Position numbers and translations under genes: made by a program
Shown: positions 47,367 to 58,985 of the stretch, piece by piece
Position numbering within the stretch: the first letter of the stretch is position 1
Layout of the letters: every line of letters begins with the position of its first letter
Notes under the pieces: model-generated
What the model saw: the letters and a program-made list of their open reading frames with translations, nothing else
The model's database searches: none
Told to the model about the DNA's origin: nothing
DNA from: Costus lasius
Taxonomy: Eukaryota > Streptophyta > Magnoliopsida > Zingiberales > Costaceae
Assembly: GCA_027563935.2 (NCBI GenBank)
Contig: CM050449.1
Location: 56,499,949 to 56,563,948 of the forward strand
DNA: 64,000 nt
Reading direction: 5' to 3'

Positions 47367-47403
47367 CCTGACCATCAACTTTTGTTTACAGTTGATGGTC
47401 AGG
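47367..47403. repeat. perfect 14-bp-arm hairpin at an element junction
   Basis: CCTGACCATCAACT, 9-nt loop, AGTTGATGGTCAGG. It lies exactly between the + strand G1 LTR tail and the minus-strand G3 leader. The left arm plus loop (accatcaacttttgtttacag, 47371-47391) is repeated exactly at 49764-49784 in the G3 3' region. Confidence 0.85.
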
Positions 47404-47601
47404 ATACCCTAGTCCTGACCTAAGATTCCTGCGCATAAACAAGTAGAAAGTCAGAAAAGTTTAGATTTTTCAGAAAATAAAAGAAAACTAGAATCTATCA
47501 TAGAAAATACTAAGAACAAAAACAAAAGGCTTAGTCTAGCAATACAATCAATTATATCAATATTAACAAAACCAAGGTCCCCGGCAACGGTGCCAAAAAC
47601 T
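47404..47601 (-). other. G3 leader fragment and primer-binding site
   Basis: About 170 bp of leader precede the Athila-type site (coding strand TGGCACCGTTGCCGGGGA, 47578-47595) and the LTR. The leader is cut at 47404, so no gag remains on this side. Confidence 0.75.
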
Positions 47602-49504
47602 TGTTGTAGTCCGCAAGTGCACGGATACTCAAAGTAATATTTAAGATATCGAACCACAGAGACATTGTTGTTAAGTACCGACGAATCGAGTTTTCACTAG
47701 CTAAACAAGTCGAATAATGATGCAAACGAACGGAAAGTGCACAGAAAAATATCAGAGAAGAAAACTGGGACTAGGGGTTCATCCACCTTAATTTTAATGA
47801 CTAGAAGGAAATAAAGATTGTCAGTCCAATTTTACCATGAAAAAGATTTAGTTTACTTCATAAAAGGATCATCTCGCTCTCGCGTAGATAATCATACAAA
47901 GGACCAAACATCACTCTCGTGCAAGATCTATCCAATGCTAAAAATAAGTAAACTATCAACAAAGAACTCATGGATCACTCTCGTGCATCCAAATTCTAAG
48001 TTAATCATCTCATGTGGAAACTCAAGGATCACTCTCGTGCATCCTAAAACTCATCACAAGTTCCACTTAAGGTTCTCCAGTGATCAGAAATTTAATCTCT
48101 TACAATTTCGAATCAAACCTAACACATTAACTCAATCCAAAGAATCAGAAAATCAACATGACAATAAATTACTAAAAATTAGAATTCAAAGAACAAACCT
48201 AATCTCTTAGATAAGTTCCAAACTCAATGATTTTTAGGGTACCAAATTTCACAATCAACCTCTCAGTCTATTTTGCAAAACTCTAAAACATGCTGATATT
48301 TATAAAACTAAGGAGAATTAAAGGAAAGTCATCACATAAGCAGAATCATCATAGTAAAATTATCATGACAAAAATAATCAATGTCTAGTCATTAAGAAAT
48401 TAAGGGGATTACACCCCCACGTCCCATACGAAGGTTTAAGCTAGCATGGTGGAAGAATTACAGCAAAACATAGTTTTAGAATGATTAGAAATCGAAAGGA
48501 GGAGTAAAAGTTACAAACAGGGCTGTAATCTAAATTACAACCCGTAATTTGCCTTGAAGTCGCGATGAACAATGCCGCCATCGCATTTTTGATGATTTCT
48601 CCCTCGATCGATCTCCTATCGCTCTGAAACTTTTGTGGTGTGTTCTTCTCCCTCAGGCGAAGCCTTCTTTCAAAAATCGTAGTCGGAGATGGTCTGTGCG
48701 ATGAACGGCAATGAACCCTAGCGCGGCGGTGATTCCCTCAAATTCTCCATGAATACGTGATAAAAATTGTTCCCTTTGCTTCGCAAATCTTCGCCTACTT
48801 ATCTTGAGTCTTCCCTTTTTTTCGGATCTTCAATTGGTACCCTAAAATCTCGAGAAATAGTGTTTTTAAGGTTTTGGTTAAAAACTCAGAAATCTGGGTG
48901 TAAAATTACGGTACCATGAAATAATTACGGTAGTGCTGTAATTTCTTCTGTGAATTTTGGGTAAAAATTACGGTACCGTGAAAATCTTTACGACAGTGCT
49001 ATATTTTTGCCTAAGTCCTCTAGTCAAAATTGTTTGAAATTATGGTACCGTGATGATTTGGCCCAAAATTACGGTAGTGCCGTATTTCTCTTGGTTGACT
49101 TTGAAAGTTTCTGTGTGAAATCGTCAGAAATTATGGTACCGCGGAAATATTTATGGCAGTGCCGTATTTTTGCTGAAACTTCTAGTTGGGTTTGCTAAAA
49201 TAACGGTACCGTGGAAATTTGTCCCAAAATTACAGTAGTACCATATTTTTGCTAGAAGGCTTGTTTTAACTTGAAATTTGATGTGTAAACTCCCCTTGAT
49301 GATTAGAACTCGTTCATGCATTGAAAGTGCTTGAAAACTGGTGATAATGATACCTTTTTGCCTGGAATTGATCAAAAAACAAAGAAAGGTGTAGACTCCG
49401 AAGTATTTGGCAAATAAGGTATAAAAATAAAGCAAAATAGCAAGAATATGACTCAAAAGACTAGTGAATAAGTATGAAAAACGCTATGAAATTTAGAGTC
49501 ATCA
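47602..49504 (-). repeat. LTR of Athila-like G3
   Basis: About 1.9 kb, coding strand TGATGACTCTAAATTTC..CTACAACA. It has palindromic tacggtaccgtg-type motifs at 48900-49250 and repeated actcaaggatcactctcgtgcatcc blocks (47960-48050). It has a primer site and leader on its left and the 3' noncoding region of an element on its right, so it sits between two internal regions, as in a tandem array or an integrated one-LTR circle. Confidence 0.78.
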
Positions 49505-49800
49505 AACACATAAGTCTCAAACTTTTCTTGTCCTCAAGCAAAAATAAATGAATTGATCAAAAGAAAAGACTTTCTCGTGATGAATAAATTTCTAAAATAT
49601 AATCACCAATGAAAACTTTCACTAATTGCTTCGTAAAATTTCAAATAAACTTATCATCCTTTGAATTCAATCCTCAGGATCCACCATTTAGTCAAATAAA
49701 ACTTCGCAACATGTACAATAAGCAGAATATCAATCTCAAGACTTCATCTAGTTTCAATTCATAACCATCAACTTTTGTTTACAGGATTAGGGTTTCCAAG
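49505..49800 (-). other. G3 3' noncoding region, LTR-proximal part
   Basis: On the coding strand it reads ..gcttgaggacaagaaaagtttgag.. then the LTR, the same arrangement as before the G1 3' LTR. It is interrupted at 49800 by copia E and continues at 62361. Confidence 0.72.
49796..49800. repeat. target-site duplication of the copia E array, left copy
   Basis: ccaag, repeated exactly at 62356-62360 after the last LTR. Confidence 0.92.
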
Positions 49801-51509
49801 TGAAAGGTCCCCTAGAATAGGGGGGGGGGGGGGAAACCCTAAACATGCGCAACATAAGATTTCGCATGGGCGGAAATAGGGTTTGCATAGGATCGCATGT
49901 AGTATGTCTATATAATCAACTTCTTTCAATTCAAAGATCAAGTTAAGATCTTTTACCATAGCCATGAAGAAGGAGTCGGCTTGGAAGCTAGAGAACGATA
50001 GGGGTCTCCTCCAAAGTGTGCCACACACAAGATGAAGTTGGCTCACTCCTTGTCATCCTTGTGCTAGCAAGGCTTCAAGGCTCTTGTCCTCTTGTCGTAT
50101 GAAGGAGATGAAGAACACTTTCGGCTAGGGCGATGAAGCTCTTCCTCTTTTCGTCAAAACCAACCTCTTCACAAATGGATAGACGACCAAGCAAGAAGAC
50201 AACATGCGTTGAGGCGTTTTTTTAGATGAGGCGTTACATGATTTCCCAATATGGAAAGTCATGAAGCTTTCGCCCACTCAAAGCAAACCGCCCTAAAACG
50301 CTTCCACCTTGAACCAACCGTTCACACATGTGTGAACCGGTTCAATGGAATTCGGTCCAACGCTTTTGGTTCAATGACAAAACCAAAACAACCCAAGCCA
50401 TGGTCTAGATCTCTCTCTGAACCAAATGGTTCAAGATCTAACCGTTGATCTTTTGATGCATCTGATCTCACTGATCTAGCATCACTTCTCTCGATCGAAG
50501 CTTACCGATCTCATGCCCTAATCAATCAAACATGATCAGACCAGATCTCACTTACAATCAGAGTTTAAACTCCTTTAAACTGAATCCAAACAATTCAGTC
50601 CACACGATCTGACTTAAGCAAGCCATATCATCAAATTGTGCGACCCTAAGGGTTTCCTTTAAATGTCGGTAACGATAACTTACGTTATCACGATCAGTGA
50701 GGGGTATCTAGCAACACATCACTGTCTCCCGATATAAAGGAAAGAGTCTTCCAAGACTTCACCCAAATCACAGCACAAGTGTGAATCAACTCACTAGGCA
50801 TACATGTTTCCTTTGCCACTGGATGTTCTTATTGGACAAGCGTGTTAAGCCTGTGACTCCAATATGATGAGCATGATTAGATCAGATGAACATAGTCACC
50901 TGGGTATGGCCATACACTATTCTCAATCATCTCATTCAGGGGGCCCCTTTAGAACATCACACTCCTTAAACAAGGAGACGGCAATCCTATGTCTATCACT
51001 AGTGTCCTAACCTGACTCATGATCATTATCCAAGATAGTTTATAATCATTATGTTTCAAATGATATTGAACTACCTCAAAACAATGACAATCATCATTTA
51101 GAAACACAAGTGATCTCAAGTCAAAGGACATGTGCCACTTGTAGCATACAAGGATTATTCACATTGTGACAAGCAATTGAATATCCTAGTAGGGTCTGTC
51201 CAGTACATCCAATGTACCCATGAGTCTACATCTTATTCCATGCTCGAAGCATCCTATAAGATTAGAACACATATTAGTCTTAACCATATCAAGGCTGTCT
51301 CATGTTCACCAAGATATATCGACTAAGGACATCAGTGCATGTCAGCCTAGCTGAACAGCTTTGAGACATTATTCAGTAGTACACTTATTACAGCAGACAA
51401 GGTAACAACCTGAATAACAACCATTGCCTTTATAAACTTAAGAGTTTATACAATGATACTATTACAATCCCAAGGCCTCAAACATTAGCCTTAAGGGCAT
51501 ACCCCAACA
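49801..51509 (-). repeat. LTR 1 of copia E (3' LTR of E1)
   Basis: 1709 bp, TGAAAGGTCCCC..CCCCAACA, with a 14-G run near the left end and a telo-box-like AAACCCTAAA at 49834-49843. CCTTGTGCTAGCAAGG is at 50057-50072. A polypurine tract follows. Confidence 0.94.
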
Positions 51510-51529
51510 ATCTCCCACTTGCACTTAAT

Positions 51530-54500
51530 CTAATGGTTGAGAAATCTCAAACCCATGTTATTACAGTGCTTCTCATGCTTCTGCTGCGCCAGAGGCTTGG
51601 TAAGCGGGTCAGCCAGATTGTCATCTGTATGAACCTTGCAAATTTTGATCTCGCCACGATCAATGATCTCCCGGATCAAGTGAAACCGTCTCTGTATGTG
51701 CTTGGACTTCTGGTGCGACCGTGGTTCCTTTGCTTGTGCGATGGCTCCAGTGTTATCACAGAAGATAACCAAAGGATCGACACTCGAAGGAACAACACCA
51801 AGTTCTCTCACGAACTTACGAATCCAAACTGCCTCCTTAGATGCTTCCGAGGCTGCAACATACTCGGCTTCTGTTGTGGAATCAGCAACAGTTGACTGTT
51901 TGAAACTCTTCCACACCACTGCTCCACCATTCAAGCTAAAAACATAGCCTGATTGCGATCGGAAATCATCCTGGTCCGACTGGAACGAAGCGTCAGTATA
52001 TCCTTCTATACTGAGTTCTTCCTGACCACCATATATCAAGAACATATCTTTGGTCCTCCGCAGATATTTTAAGATGTTCTTGACTGCAATCCAGTGTGCC
52101 TGTCCTGGATTACTTTGGAAACGACTGGTCACGCTTAACCCGTAAGCGACGTCTGGGCGAGTACACAACATCGCATTCATAATGGACCCAATAGCCGAAG
52201 CATAAGGCGTATTGTCCATTTCATCTTTCTCAGTCTGTGTTTGTGGACACTGACTCTTCGAAAGATTCAGACCATGTCTGACTGGAAGATATCCCCTTTT
52301 AGATTTCTCTAAATGGAATCTTTCCAGGACCTTATCGATGTAAGTACTCTGGCACAGCCCGAGAAGCCTCTTAGATCTATCCCTGTAGATCTTCACACCT
52401 AACACATAGGCTGCTTCTCCTAAATCTTTCATCTGGAAACATTTCCTTAGCCATGCCTTAACCGCATGCATTTCTGGAATATCATTTCCAATGATCAAAA
52501 TGTCATCGACGTAGAGGACTAGGAATGTAATCACGCTCCCACTAAACCTCTTATATACACACGAGTCATCTTCGTTCTTGATGAAACCAAACTCAGAGAT
52601 TGATTCATCAAAACGAATATTCCAGCTTCTAGATGCTTGTTTCAGTCCATAAATGGACCTCTTTAACTTGCATATTTTATGACGATCTGATGGATTAGTG
52701 AAACCTTCAGGTTGTGTCATATACACATCCTCATTCAGATTTCCATTCAGTAAAGCTGTTTTCACATCCATTTGCCAGATCTCATAATCATAATATGCAG
52801 CTATCGCGAAAAGAATCCGAATAGACTTGAACATGGCTACAGGTGAAAAAGTTTCATCATAATCTATCCCGTAGATTTGTTTGAAACCTTTCGCAACTAG
52901 CCTGCCTTTATAGGTAACGACGTTACCATCCATGTCAATCTTCTTCTTGAAGATCCATTTACAGCCTATAGGGATTACTCCCGGAGGCGGATCAACCAAA
53001 TCCCAGACTTGGTTATCTGACATGGAGTCCATCTCGGCTCGCATAGCTTCAAGCCATCTAGCTGACTCCGGTCCACTGACCGCATCCGCATAAGTGAGGG
53101 GTTCATCATTTTCAATGATGTAGACTCCGTCATAGCGCTCAGGCTGTCGACGGATCCTTCCTGATCTTCGCAGTTCCCGTGATATCTGAGCCTCAGGTTG
53201 TTCAGTAACCTGATCCACCGGCTCAGGCTCATCCAACTGCGCTTGACTACTTTGTCCTTCCTCTGGATTCTCATCCAGCTTTATTTCTCTCCCACTGGCC
53301 TCTTGCAGAAGAAACTCCTTCTCAAGAAATATGGCCGTCCGAGCAACAAATACTTTGTTCTCTTTGGGATCGAAGAAATAATAACCCTTAGTTTCCTTAG
53401 GGTAACCGACAAAGATACATTTCTCAGATCTGCTCTCCAGTTTCCCAGAGGCGAGCTTTTTGACATAAGCCTCGCAACCCCAGATCCTGATAAATGTCAA
53501 GCTCGGCTGTTTCCCATACCATAACTCATATGGCGTCTTTGAAACTGCCTTGGATGGCACTCGGTTTAGTACCTTTGCAGCTGTTTCCAGTGCAAATCCC
53601 CAAAAGGAGTAAGGTAGAGTAGCCTGACTCATCATAGAACGAACCATATCAAGTAACGTTCCTGGCGGAGTGAGCTGTGAGATAATCCCACGCTCCTTCA
53701 GATAGTCAGTAAACGCATGACTCAAGTATTCTCCACCTCGATCAGAACGAAGTGCCTTGATATTTCGGCCTAGCTGATTCTGTACTTCATTTTTGAACTC
53801 TTTGAACTTGTCAAAAGATTCACTCTTATGTCTCATAAGATAGACATAACCATACCTACTGAAATCGTCAGTAAAGGTAATGAAGTACTGATAGCCACCT
53901 CTGGCATGTTTACTAAACGGCCCACACACATCACTGTGTATAAGGTCAAGTAAACCTGAAGCCCTTTGACCTTTGTTAGGAAAAGGTGACTTCGTCATTT
54001 TACCCATTAAACAAGCTTTGCATGTATCAATCTCCTCATAGGAGAATGATCCCAGCAGTCCATGATCATGCAACCGCTTAATGCGCTTCTTGTTAATATG
54101 GCCTAAACGACTATGCCATAACAAGGTGCTGTCATCAGCATACTTGGCTTTCTTATTATCAATGTTTTGTACAGAATATTCCATGTCCAACATGAATAAC
54201 CCATTGTTAATTGAACCAGTTCCATAAACAATATTATCATAAGATAAAACACACTTTGAAATGTTGCATTCAAAGGCAAATCCTTTCCTGACAAGAGCAG
54301 GAATAGAGATAATATTTTTGGTGATACTCGGTACAAAATAACAATTGTTTAATTCCAATACAATGCCAGATGGTAAAGAAATGAAATAGTCTCCTACAGC
54401 AACAGCAGCAACCCGTGCCCCGTTTCCAACGCGTAGGTCTACCTCATGCTGTCCCACCTGCCTTCTTCTCTTGAGTTCCTGTACATTTGAACAAATGTGA

Positions 54501-55375
54501 ACTCCACATGCAGTGTCCAACACCCATGAAATAGAAGAAGAAGATAACATGACCTCAGTCACAAATATACCTGAGCCAGAAGCGATGCTTCCCCTCTTAT
54601 CTCCTTGGAGCGCTTTACAGTCCTTTTTCCAGTGACCCAGCTGGCCACAGTGGAAACACCTGTTCTCCTTCGCCCGCTTCACCTTTTGTTTCAGAGCCTT
54701 ACTGTAGTTCTTGACAGGGGCCTTGCCCTTCTTCCCCTTCTTCTTGTTCCTCGAAGGAACCATCAAGACAGAGGTTGAAGGCTTTCCCTTCAGAGTTTCC
54801 TCAGTAGTCAAGAGCATATTCAGCAGCTCTGCCGGAGTTCAATCGATTTTGTTCATATTAAAGTTAATAATGAACGCATCGAAAGAAGGCGGGAGAGACT
54901 GCAGAATAATATCTACAGCAAGCTCCTGGTTGATGGTATGCCCCAGTTTCTCCAGAGCCTCCTTGTGCCCAATCATCTTGAGCACGTGAGCTCCCACTGG
55001 GCTCCCTTCAGCCAGTTTGCTCTGAAAGAAGAGCTTCGTCAGATTATAGCGTTCTGTCCTCGCCTGTGCAGCATACAGCATCTTGAGGTTCGCTATAATT
55101 TCTATAGCCGACATATCCTCATGCTGACGCTGCAGCGGTGGCGTCATAGACGCTAGCATCAGGCAAGCGACATCAATGCTATCATTGACGTGCTTTTCAT
55201 AGGCATCACGAACCGCCCTTGCAGCGTTCGGAGCGGGTTGAGGCGGCACAGCCGTCTCGAGGACATATAGTTTCCTCTCAGCCTTAAGAACAATCTTAAG
55301 GTGTCCGAACCAGTCCGAGAAGTTTGGCCCAGCAAACTTCTCCCTTTCCAGTAGGGATCGCACATTGAAGCTCAT
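51530..55375 (-). pseudogene. copia E1 Gag-Pol: one nonsense codon and loss of the integrase catalytic Glu
   Basis: The frame starts at ATG 55375-55373 and is intact to 51530 except for TGA at 54841-54839 (codon 179, Cys TGT in B). The domain order is as in B. A 39-bp in-frame deletion near 53656 joins PPGT directly to LLDMV, removing 13 residues (PQWNGVSERRNRT) that contain the third acidic residue of the DD35E triad. The deletion ends share GTTC, so it probably arose by slippage or microhomology repair. RT (YVDD) and RNase H are complete. The element could not have integrated with its own enzyme if the deletion preceded insertion. Confidence 0.94.
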
Positions 55376-57246
55376 GGTGTTCGTTGCTGCAGGAATCTAC
55401 AACAATGCAAGAACAGCAAGGTCAGTATCAATGTCTAGAATCAATCCAGGACTTAAGAAAGATTCTTTTCTCACTATTTTGTCTGACTGAAAAATCCAGT
55501 AAACAGTCCGAAAGAGTAACACTCTTTTAGTGAGATGGGATCCAGATTTCATACTTGGTCTCCGCGTCCCGCTCAGGCGAGATAAGATGCACAGAGATGA
55601 CAAGCACTAATTTCTGGTAGGCTGTACCAGCCAATCGCCAACCCGTGCGATTCCCCTTCATTTGGGCAATCCAGCAGACTGCGCCAACTGAGTTGGTCCA
55701 ACACAGTCTCTGATCCCACAGATGGCTGCCTCCATGTGCTACCATATGCGCCACATATGTAGCCTACATGGTCAAGCTGACCTGACCTACTCCCTGGACC
55801 ACCACGTGCTATGCTGAGCAACGAGAAGGGATAAATCCCTACTCTGTAACACGCAGGTGAAATCCCGCACTGTCTGAAGATAGATGGACGTGCCCACTGA
55901 GTGGGTTCAACACGGCTCCAACGATAGTCAGAACAGTGAGGTTTTGCGTCAGAAGGCATTACGTGCTTGATATTTTAGCGTTGGATTTTAACGGTCTTTT
56001 ATCTTCTTACTATCAGGCAAATCCTATGGCTATAGCAGAAGATAAATAACACATGCAATTCTATTTATTTAAACAATAACAGAAAGCATGGATCTTATGT
56101 GGTAAAAGCCCATAGCCTAAGTAAGACCTTAGCCTAGCTTAAGTCTTCACTTGCTCTTCATGGGTCTTTTAGCATCTGATCTGGTCCAACCCAGGGCCCT
56201 TGTGCCAAGAGCACCTCAGGTGCGCCACCAGCTGAATGCTCCTCTTGGATGTGTGCCTTTGTGCTCTTGTCTAATCAAAATACATTTTGATCTATCTAGA
56301 CAAGCTTGACTCGCAGGTCAATTATACAATAAATTCATTAAAAATGTGATTCGCAGATCACAATAATAATTTACCAGGCTCGCAGGCCCCAGCACAGCAC
56401 ACGTTAAAAGGGCAACCCACATAAGATGAAATAGACAAACATCATGGCATCATTCAATCAACATGTGATCCATTACAAAGAAAATACATTTTGAAAACCC
56501 ATTGGCATCAATTTTAATTTTCTTATGTGCTCTACAACCTTACAATGGTCCATTGATAGGGATCCACTCATCCATCTAGTCAGATCCTCTGCCCTTGCAT
56601 GCACCAAGTCCTAACTGACTTGAGTTGACCTAATGGTCAACCATGCATGCGCAAAGGGCTGAACCACCCTCATGAGTTTCGGCAAGCGGGTGTGACCCCG
56701 GGCCTAACTCATGTGTGTTCAGTAGTCGTCTCAACCAGACCTCGCTACACGCCCTGGATGCAGTCAACCTATAGCCACCTCGTGCTTATGCACATGTGCT
56801 ATCTGGTCAACCCATCTAGGCTGTCAGATGGTCTGATCAGACTAGTTGGATCTAACCTAGAAGATGCTTTCAACCCCATCAACCCATCTAAGGATTTAAA
56901 GTAGGGGCACCTTAGATCTAATGAGGCGCGCAAGATGTAAGTTTTATAAAACATCTAGAACAATGCGCAAACAAACAACATGCGGCACTTGAGAAAACAA
57001 GATATATCTCATATCTAGCATGTTGATAACCCTTAGATCTAGGGGGTCCCCTTCAAGGGGGAGCGCAAACATTAGGGGGTCCCCTTCAAGGGGGAGCGCA
57101 AACTTCTTGTAACAATGATACAAGCGCAAACTAAACAATGTAAACCTTGCATCATGTAAACAAAGCATCAAGTAAGCGCAACATAGCATCATGTATGGAA
57201 CACAAACACTTCAAAGCAATCATATAGATCATACCGAAAGCCTAAA
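55376..57246 (-). other. copia E1 untranslated leader
   Basis: About 1.87 kb, colinear with the A leader, no protein recognised. It contains a two-copy repeat at 57041-57103. Confidence 0.75.
57041..57103. repeat. two copies of a 30-bp block in the E leader
   Basis: agggggtccccttcaagggg.. (30 bp) at 57041-57070 and 57074-57103, separated by att. Each holds a short inverted pair CCCCTtcaAGGGG. I do not see it in the A, B or D leaders. Confidence 0.88.
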
Positions 57247-57258
57247 GCTCTGATACCA
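57247..57258 (-). other. primer-binding site of copia E1
   Basis: TGGTATCAGAGC on the coding strand, two bases from LTR 2. Confidence 0.93.
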
Positions 57259-57260
57259 AT

Positions 57261-58965
57261 TGAAAGGTCCCCTAGAATAGGGGGGGGGGAAACCCTAAAC
57301 ATGCGCAACATAAGATTTCGCATGGGCGGAAATAGGGTTTGCATAGGATCGCATGTAGTATGTCTATATAATCAACTTCTTTCAATTCAAAGATCAAGTT
57401 AAGATCTTTTACCATAGCCATGAAGAAGGAGTCGGCTTGGAAGCTAGAGAACGATAGGGGTCTCCTCCAAAGTGTGCCACACACAAGATGAAGTTGGCTC
57501 ACTCCTTGTCGTCCTTGTGCTAGCAAGGCTTCAAGGCTCTTGTCCTCTTGTCGTATGAAGGAGATGAAGAACACTTTCGGCTAGGGCGATGAAGCTCTTC
57601 CTCTTTTCATCAAAACCAACCTCTTCACGAATGGATAGACGACCAAGCAAGAAGACAACATGCGTTGAGGCGTTTTTTTAGATGAGGCGTTACATGATTT
57701 CCCAATATGGAAAGTCATGAAGCTTTCGCCCACTCAAAGCAAACCGCCCTAAAACGCTTCCACCTTGAACCAACCGTTCACACATCTGTGAACCGGTTCA
57801 ATGGAATTCGGTCCAACGCTTTTGGTTCAATGACAAAACCAAAACAACCCAAGCCATGGTCTAGATCTCTCTCTGAACCAAATGGTTCAAGATCTAACCG
57901 TTGATCTTTTGATGCATCTGATCTCACTGATCTAGCATCACTTCTCTCGATCGAAGCTTACCGATCTCATGCCCTAATCAATCAAACATGATCAGACCAG
58001 ATCTCACTTACAATCAGAGTTTAAACTCCTTTAAACTGAATCCAAACAATTCAGTCCACACGATCTGACTTAAGCAAGCCATATCATCAAATTGTGCGAC
58101 CCTAAGGGTTTCCTTTAAATGTCGGTAACGATAACTTACGTTATCACGATCAGTGAGGGGTATCTAGCAACACATCACTGTCTCCCGATATAAAGGAAAG
58201 AGTCTTCCAAGACTTCACCCAAATCACAGCACAAGTGTGAATCAACTCACTAGGCATACATGTTTCCTTTGCCACTGGATGTTCTTATTGGACAAGCGTG
58301 TTAAGCCTGTGACTCCAATATGATGAGCATGATTAGATCAGATGAACATAGTCACCTGGGTATGGCCATACACTATTCTCAATCATCTCATTCAGGGGGC
58401 CCCTTTAGAACATCACACTCCTTAAACAAGGAGACGGCAATCCTATGTCTATCACTAGTGTCCTAACCTGACTCATGATCATTATCCAAGATAGTTTATA
58501 ATCATTATGTTTCAAATGATATTGAACTACCTCAAAACAATGACAATCATCATTTAGAAACACAAGTGATCTCAAGTCAAAGGACATGTGCCACTTGTAG
58601 CATACAAGGATTATTCACATTGTGACAAGCAATTGAATATCCTAGTAGGGTCTGTCCAGTACATCCAATGTACCCATGAGTCTACATCTTATTCCATGCT
58701 CGAAGCATCCTATAAGATTAGAACACATATTAGTCTTAACCATATCAAGGCTGTCTCATGTTCACCAAGATATATCGACTAAGGACATCAGTGCATGTCA
58801 GCCTAGCTGAACAGCTTTGAGACATTATTCAGTAGTACACTTATTACAGCAGACAAGGTAACAACCTGAATAACAACCATTGCCTTTATAAACTTAAGAG
58901 TTTATACAATGATACTATTACAATCCCAAGGCCTCAAACATTAGCCTTAAGGGCATACCCCAACA
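57261..58965 (-). repeat. LTR 2 of copia E, shared by E1 and E2
   Basis: 1705 bp, differing from LTR 1 by about four substitutions and the G-run length (10 instead of 14). On the left it has a primer site (5' LTR of E1). On the right it has a polypurine tract (3' LTR of E2). Telo-box-like motif 57290-57299. Confidence 0.94.
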
Positions 58966-58985
58966 ATCTCCCACTTGCACTTAAT

